From NCBI RefSeq assembly GCF_004104075.1, contig NZ_QOVK01000026.1, positions 1 through 49,829 on the forward strand: 49,829 nucleotides of DNA, given 5' to 3'. The notes under the pieces were generated by a model. The model was not told the origin of the DNA. It did not search any database and saw only the letters and a list, made by a program, of their open reading frames with translations. The DNA is from Leeuwenhoekiella polynyae (lineage in GTDB: Bacteria > Bacteroidota > Bacteroidia > Flavobacteriales > Flavobacteriaceae). Of this stretch, positions 45,368 through 49,829 are shown piece after piece; the first letter of the stretch is position 1; each line of letters starts with the position of its first letter. The position numbers and the translations under genes are program-made.

Positions 45368-46644
45368 TCGCACTGGTAGATTGCAATAGCTTTTATGCCT
45401 CATGTGAACAGGTTTTTAGGCCTGACCTGTGGGGTAAACCTGTTGTTGTTTTAAGCAATAATGACGGATGTGTGATCGCAGCTAATAAAGAGGCTAAAGC
45501 CCTTACCGATATCCCGATGTTTGAGCCGGTTTTTAAGATCAAAAAATTACTGATTGAAAATCAGGTTAATTTCTTTTCTTCAAATTATACCTTATACGGG
45601 GAGATGTCACAGCGTGTCATGAATACCTTGAAGCTTTTTTCGCCTCAGGTAGAAATTTACAGTATTGATGAGTCGTTTATTGACCTGGCTAATATGAGGT
45701 TTGTAAATCTTAATGCTCACGGGCATCAGATTAAGAATACTGTTTTACAACATACGGGTTTGCCTGTGGGCGTAGGGATTGCACCGACTAAAGTTTTAGC
45801 AAAGCTTGCCAACAGCATGTCTAAAAAAATAACGGGATATAATCACGTTTGTGTTTTAGATACGACTGATAAATGTATCAAAGCTTTAAAGAAAGCCGAA
45901 TTGAAAAATGTCTGGGGTATTGGCAAACAACATCGGAAGCGGTTGAATAATCAAGGGATTTTTAGTGCTTATGAATTTGCTTATGAGGTTTCGCTAGAAT
46001 GGGTGCGAAAGAATATGACCGTAGTAGGCGAGCGAATTTGGCGGGAGTTGCGCGGTGAATCCTGTCTTAGCTTGGCCATGCTTCCTAAAGCCAAAAAAGC
46101 GATAGGAACTGCAAAATCTTTTGGTAAAAAACTTACCGACTTAGGGATGATAGAGGAGGCTTGTGCGTATTATATTTCTGAAGTGAGCGAGGTGTTGCGC
46201 AATCAGAATTCGTGTGCTCAGTATATTCAGGTTTTTTTGCAAACCAATTACCACAGTGACAGAGATGCTCAATATTCAAAAAGTGTGACGGTGACGTTGA
46301 GCACGGCAACAAATAATACCTATATGCTAACACGTGAAGCCAAAAAAGCGTTACAGACGATTTACAAACCGGGTTATCGTTATAAAAAGGTAGGTGTAAA
46401 CTTAAGTGGTCTAATTCCGCAGGAATATGTGCAGACCAATATTTTTGAACAGGAAATCTCTAAAGATCGCTCACAATTGATGCGTACGGTAGATAAACTG
46501 AATCAGAAATATGGTAAGTCTACCGTTTGCTCAGCCTTAGTAGGAAACCGCATCAGCCAGTGGGAACTGGTAAAAAACGACCGAAGCCCCAGATACACCA
46601 CACAGTGGAAGGAGTTGCTTACGATTGACTCGGAGTGCTTGTAG
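45364..46644 (+). CDS. umuC: Y-family DNA polymerase (Pol V catalytic subunit)
   Basis: A 426-residue translesion polymerase. The catalytic acidic residues are in [17 protein letters not shown] (Asp6) and [29 protein letters not shown] and the helix-hairpin-helix [12 protein letters not shown] follow. The C-terminus contains the UmuC-specific domain. The ATG at 45364 was chosen because it overlaps the umuD stop (ATGA) and gives the normal N-terminus; an earlier in-frame ATG adds 12 unrelated residues. In the family it copies damaged DNA with errors, under SOS control. Confidence 0.93.
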   Translation: MIALVDCNSFYASCEQVFRPDLWGKPVVVLSNNDGCVIAANKEAKALTDIPMFEPVFKIKKLLIENQVNFFSSNYTLYGEMSQRVMNTLKLFSPQVEIYSIDESFIDLANMRFVNLNAHGHQIKNTVLQHTGLPVGVGIAPTKVLAKLANSMSKKITGYNHVCVLDTTDKCIKALKKAELKNVWGIGKQHRKRLNNQGIFSAYEFAYEVSLEWVRKNMTVVGERIWRELRGESCLSLAMLPKAKKAIGTAKSFGKKLTDLGMIEEACAYYISEVSEVLRNQNSCAQYIQVFLQTNYHSDRDAQYSKSVTVTLSTATNNTYMLTREAKKALQTIYKPGYRYKKVGVNLSGLIPQEYVQTNIFEQEISKDRSQLMRTVDKLNQKYGKSTVCSALVGNRISQWELVKNDRSPRYTTQWKELLTIDSECL

Positions 46645-46711
46645 GTTGATGCGTTAAAGTCATCTCAATGCTGGGAAATATAACAGCTCAGGATAAAAGA
46701 TTCAACGGTTT

Positions 46712-47383
46712 TTAACTTGCAGACCGAAACAAGATCACCAGCAAGGGAATCAAATTATTAATAATGTGTAGCGCGATGGACCATTCTAATTTTTGGTTTT
46801 TAATTTTAAGATACCCAAAGGCAAACCCTGCAAACACACGTGGCATAATGAGTATAAGCAGCGGAATATTAAAAATAAAGTCAGTCACATAATTAGTAAT
46901 GTGAAACAATCCAAAAAGGAGTGAACTGATGCACCAGATTACGATCACGTATTTTGACAACCAGGCGCGAATGCGCCTTGCTTTTAAAGGAGGAATCAAC
47001 TGCGAAACTATATAAATCATGCTTGCCAGTAAAATGACCAGAAATATGGTTTTTACAAATGAGTTTATTTGTTCTGGGATGTATTGCGAAATAATAAACA
47101 CTGGCCAGCTGCTTATAAAATAGGCGAGGTCGTAATGCGAAGGTTTTAGTAAAGATCTAAACAGCATTTCTTCTAACACAGGCCCTACAACCAGAATCAT
47201 TAAAAAAGCTTGTAGAGGGCTTTCTTTTATAAATGACTTAAGACTGCTTTGCTCGTAAGATGCGAGCTCAATTTCCGGGTAAATAGTATTGATGATGAGT
47301 ATGCCCAGTGCATAAACGGCATAGAGTAGGAGCAAAAGGCTTAGACTCTTAGTAAAATGGTGTTGCTTATATTTTGAAGTCAA
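46712..47383 (-). CDS. CPBP-family intramembrane metalloprotease
   Basis: A 223-residue membrane protein with six to seven hydrophobic segments. The three motifs of the CAAX/CPBP (Abi) family are present: EEMLFR (Glu71-Glu72-x3-Arg76), FGLFH (His161), and HIINN (His206...Asn210). Members cleave membrane proteins or peptides, and some protect against bacteriocins. Here it stands alone, convergent with umuC. Its target is unknown. Confidence 0.85.
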   Translation of the reverse strand: MTSKYKQHHFTKSLSLLLLLYAVYALGILIINTIYPEIELASYEQSSLKSFIKESPLQAFLMILVVGPVLEEMLFRSLLKPSHYDLAYFISSWPVFIISQYIPEQINSFVKTIFLVILLASMIYIVSQLIPPLKARRIRAWLSKYVIVIWCISSLLFGLFHITNYVTDFIFNIPLLILIMPRVFAGFAFGYLKIKNQKLEWSIALHIINNLIPLLVILFRSAS

Positions 47384-47634
47384 AGGGGGACGTATGAATT
47401 TATAAACTTACGTTTTTAAAGTTGCAAAAGGGATAGTAAGAGAAATCCTCCTGCCTTTTTGCAGGAGCTTGTAGCGGATAGCCCGCCACTACGACCGCGA
47501 TAGCGGCGTAGGGGTTTGCCCGAAAGACAAGATTAAAAGGATTTGTGACAGCTTGTCAGTATTATTTCTACTGGCATAAAGATTGACTTTAACAGACCGA
47601 ACAAAATTTAATAACACTTAAAATTATATATAAC
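47384..47634. repeat. Intergenic region with REP-like element and dnaK control sites
   Basis: A hairpin ctcctgc / gcaggag (47448-47467) is followed by a GC-rich imperfect palindrome from agcggatagcccgcc to gcggcgtaggggtttgcccg (about 47473-47521). It looks like another family of flavobacterial intergenic repeats. The last 90 bases carry the presumed dnaK promoter. No gene is evident. Confidence 0.55.
47546..47586 (+). promoter_or_regulatory. Candidate sigma-54-like dnaK promoter with palindrome
   Basis: A perfect palindrome TGACA-gct-TGTCA (47546-47558) precedes CTGGCATAAAGATTGA (47571-47586). The latter resembles the sigma-54 -24/-12 consensus TGGCAC-N5-TTGC: TGGCA matches, the GG to -12 dinucleotide spacing is exact, but GA replaces GC. 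No TAnnTTTG element is visible. The ATG of dnaK follows about 50 bases later. The sigma factor assignment is inference. Confidence 0.4.
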
Positions 47635-49554
47635 ATGAGTAAGATCATAGGAATTGACTTAGGTACAACGAACTCCTGTGTTGCCGTGATGGAAGGTAAC
47701 GAACCAGTAGTTATACCTAATGCAGAGGGGAAAAGAACAACCCCGTCTGTTATAGCATTTGTAGAAGGAGGAGAAATTAAAGTAGGTGACCCTGCAAAAA
47801 GACAAGCTGTTACTAACCCAACCAAAACGATATCCTCTATCAAGCGTTTTATGGGTAACAAGTATAGCGAGTCTTCTAAAGAGTTAGAAAACGTTGCTTA
47901 CAACGTACAAAAAGGAGATAACGATACGCCACGTGTAGATATTGACGGGCGTTTATATACACCACAAGAATTGTCTGCTATGATTCTTCAGAAAATGAAG
48001 AAGACTGCAGAAGATTATTTAGGTCAGGAAGTAACAGGAGCAGTAATTACTGTACCAGCTTACTTTAATGACTCTCAGCGTCAGGCTACAAAAGAAGCTG
48101 GTGAGATCGCAGGTTTAAAAGTAGAGCGTATTATTAACGAGCCTACTTCTGCAGCATTAGCTTATGGTCTTGATAAAAAAGACAGTGATCAGAAAATTGT
48201 AGTATTTGACTTTGGTGGGGGTACGCATGACGTTTCTATCTTAGAATTAGGAGACGGTGTATTTGAAGTACTTTCTACTGATGGTGATACACATTTAGGT
48301 GGTGATGACGTAGATAGTAAAATCATCAACTGGTTGGCAGAAGAATTTAAAGCTGAAGAAGATATGGACCTTCGTAAAGATCCTATGGCGCTTCAACGTT
48401 TAAAAGAAGCTGCTGAGAAAGCAAAAATAGAGCTTTCTTCTTCTAACCAAACTGAAATTAACTTGCCCTATGTTACGGCTACTGCTAGTGGACCAAAACA
48501 CTTAGTACGTACGTTAACTCGTTCTAAATTTGAGCAATTAATAGACGATCTAGTAAAAAGAACAATCGCTCCTTGTGAGACTGCACTTAAAGCTGCAGGT
48601 CTTTCTAAGAGTGATATAGATGAGATCATCTTAGTAGGTGGTTCTACACGTATCCCTGCTGTACAGGAAGCTGTAGAGAAATTCTTCGGTAAAAAACCAA
48701 GTAAAGGAGTAAATCCTGATGAGGTTGTAGCTGTAGGTGCTGCTATACAAGGTGGTGTATTAACCGGTGATGTAAAAGACGTATTGCTACTTGACGTAAC
48801 ACCGTTATCATTAGGTATTGAAACTATGGGGGGTGTAATGACTAAATTAATTGAGTCTAACACAACGATTCCAACTAAAAAGTCTCAGGTATTCTCTACT
48901 GCAGCAGATAATCAACCAAGTGTTGAGATTCACGTATTGCAAGGTGAACGCCCAATGGCAAATGATAACAAAACTATAGGTCGTTTCCACTTAGATGGTA
49001 TTCCACCAGCACAGCGAGGAACTCCTCAGATCGAAGTTATCTTTGATATTGATGCTAACGGTATCATCAAGGTAAGTGCAGAGGATAAAGCTACCGGTAA
49101 GAAACAAGACATTCGTATTGAAGCTTCTTCAGGATTAACAGAAGAAGAAATTCAAAAAATGAAGTCGGAAGCTGAAGCAAATGCTGAGTCTGATAAAGCT
49201 GCTAAAGAGAAAGTAGACAAATTGAATGAGGCGGACCAGATGGTTTTCCAAACTGAAAAACTGTTGAAAGAATCTGGAGATAAGTTATCTGCAGACAATA
49301 AAACAAAGATCGAAGGAGCTCTAGAAGAGTTAAAGACTGCTTATGCTACTCAAGAAGTAGAGAAAGTACAACCAGCTCTAGATAATTTGAATGAGATCTG
49401 GAAATCTGCTTCTGAAGAGATTTACAAAGCTCAGGCAGAAGGCGCACAAGGTGGAGCACAACCCGGTCCAGACGCAGGTCAGGCATCAGGTGGTGAAGCT
49501 GAAGGAGCTTCTGGAAGCGATGTAGAGGATGTAGATTTTGAAGAAGTGAAGTAA
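47635..49554 (+). CDS. dnaK: Chaperone protein DnaK (Hsp70)
   Basis: A 639-residue Hsp70. The nucleotide-binding domain has [17 protein letters not shown] at the N-terminus, [16 protein letters not shown] and [14 protein letters not shown]. The interdomain linker is [15 protein letters not shown], followed by the substrate-binding domain and a helical lid with a Gly/Ala-rich tail ending [10 protein letters not shown]. It folds and protects cytoplasmic proteins with DnaJ and GrpE, which are not in the window. It is a single gene between a special upstream region and a strong terminator. Confidence 0.98.
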   Translation: MSKIIGIDLGTTNSCVAVMEGNEPVVIPNAEGKRTTPSVIAFVEGGEIKVGDPAKRQAVTNPTKTISSIKRFMGNKYSESSKELENVAYNVQKGDNDTPRVDIDGRLYTPQELSAMILQKMKKTAEDYLGQEVTGAVITVPAYFNDSQRQATKEAGEIAGLKVERIINEPTSAALAYGLDKKDSDQKIVVFDFGGGTHDVSILELGDGVFEVLSTDGDTHLGGDDVDSKIINWLAEEFKAEEDMDLRKDPMALQRLKEAAEKAKIELSSSNQTEINLPYVTATASGPKHLVRTLTRSKFEQLIDDLVKRTIAPCETALKAAGLSKSDIDEIILVGGSTRIPAVQEAVEKFFGKKPSKGVNPDEVVAVGAAIQGGVLTGDVKDVLLLDVTPLSLGIETMGGVMTKLIESNTTIPTKKSQVFSTAADNQPSVEIHVLQGERPMANDNKTIGRFHLDGIPPAQRGTPQIEVIFDIDANGIIKVSAEDKATGKKQDIRIEASSGLTEEEIQKMKSEAEANAESDKAAKEKVDKLNEADQMVFQTEKLLKESGDKLSADNKTKIEGALEELKTAYATQEVEKVQPALDNLNEIWKSASEEIYKAQAEGAQGGAQPGPDAGQASGGEAEGASGSDVEDVDFEEVK

Positions 49555-49665
49555 GCAGAGAAGTCAATCTCCTTAACAGATTGATGTGAATCGCTTATCT
49601 CGGACGCGTTCCGGGATCTTTAAAAGTTGATTAACCAAAGGGTATCTTTGGTACTTAATACTAAG

Positions 49666-49698
49666 AAAAACCCCGATGCGAAAGCATCGGGGTTTTTT
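49666..49698 (+). terminator. Intrinsic terminator of dnaK
   Basis: A 14-bp stem, aaaaaccccgatgc with gcatcggggttttt, closed by a GAAA tetraloop and ending in T6. Confidence 0.93.
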
Positions 49699-49710
49699 GA
49701 TTTAACAAAA

Positions 49711-49829
49711 TGTCCCGTCCTGAAATAGCGATACACTAAAACCTTAGTGTAATGAAAACACCCTCAAAGAGTGGTTATGCAAAAAGAACCCAAAAAGACT
49801 ACTCGCTTTCTTTTAAGCTTCAGGTTGTC
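49711..49829 (+). mobile_element. Left end of an IS3-type insertion sequence (partial)
   Basis: The sequence tgtcccgtcctgaaatag (49711-49728) looks like an IS3-group terminal inverted repeat beginning TG. It lies 12 bases beyond the dnaK terminator and 23 bases before a transposase start. The other end and any target duplication are outside the window. Confidence 0.6.
49752..49829 (+). CDS. IS3-type transposase OrfA, N-terminal fragment
   Basis: The first 26 codons of an ORF run off the right edge. The N-terminus KRTQKDYSLSFKLQVV (residues 11-26) resembles the start of the OrfA helix-turn-helix protein of IS3-family elements in Bacteroidota, where a polar lead is followed by (Y/F)S..FKL.VV. 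The rest of OrfA and the OrfB integrase would follow. The call rests on this short stretch plus the adjacent repeat end. Confidence 0.6.
   Translation, partial: MKTPSKSGYAKRTQKDYSLSFKLQVV

Noticed and set aside
48468-48863. A 131-codon open frame on the minus strand inside dnaK
   Set aside because: Opposite-strand openness is common in dnaK because of its codon bias; no family resemblance is seen.

Overview
The window is a low-GC chromosomal segment of a Flavobacteriaceae-type bacterium (Bacteroidota). The evidence is the Bacteroidota-type arginine operon with a transcarbamylase of the acetyl/succinylornithine kind, -7 promoter elements of the TAnnTTTG form, few Shine-Dalgarno sites, several TTG/GTG starts, and short palindromic repeats of a type common in Flavobacteriia. 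A marine flavobacterium is plausible, but I cannot fix the genus. I saw no rRNA, tRNA or CRISPR array.

Layout. 1-3360: tail of an unknown protein, a succinate-semialdehyde dehydrogenase, a GNAT acetyltransferase and, convergent to it, an aldo/keto reductase. 3361-12377: the branched-chain amino acid operon ilvD-ilvB-ilvN-ilvC-ilvA followed by gapN. It is preceded by a classical attenuator: a 17-residue leader peptide rich in Ile, Val and Leu, a hairpin over its stop codon, then an intrinsic terminator. 12378-22231: the arginine operon (GNAT synthase, argG, argC, proC, argD, argF', argB, argE', argH). A leader ORF ending in an arginine-rich tail lies upstream, three internal gaps hold REP-like repeats, and a strong terminator closes the unit. 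22301-28739: a small secreted protein and a tripartite RND efflux pump (membrane fusion protein, inner-membrane pump, outer-membrane factor). 28863-34135: a DUF2236/MpaB-like protein, then the leucine operon leuA-leuC-leuD-leuB on the minus strand.

34263-39988: a helical-repeat protein of unknown function, a DMT permease, a tiny eight-cysteine protein, an RluA-type pseudouridine synthase translationally coupled to a small membrane protein, panB, and a secreted NTF2-like protein. 40079-43450: a 1123-residue secreted protein joining a MACPF (membrane attack complex/perforin) domain to a long ankyrin-like repeat array. 43447-47383: serine dehydratase, umuDC with a UmuD lacking both catalytic residues, and a CPBP-type membrane protease. 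47546-49698: dnaK with an unusual promoter region and a strong terminator. 49711-49829: the left end of an IS3-type insertion sequence, cut by the window edge.

Metabolically the window is dominated by amino-acid synthesis. IlvBNCD make 2-ketoisovalerate, which feeds valine, LeuA (leucine) and PanB (pantothenate). IlvA makes 2-ketobutyrate for isoleucine. GapN can supply NADPH for IlvC, ArgC and ProC. A serine at residue 90 of ArgF' suggests that arginine is made through N-succinylated rather than N-acetylated intermediates, as in Bacteroides fragilis. The most unusual items are the MACPF-ankyrin protein, the protease-dead UmuD, the two amino-acid leader peptides and the small eight-cysteine protein.
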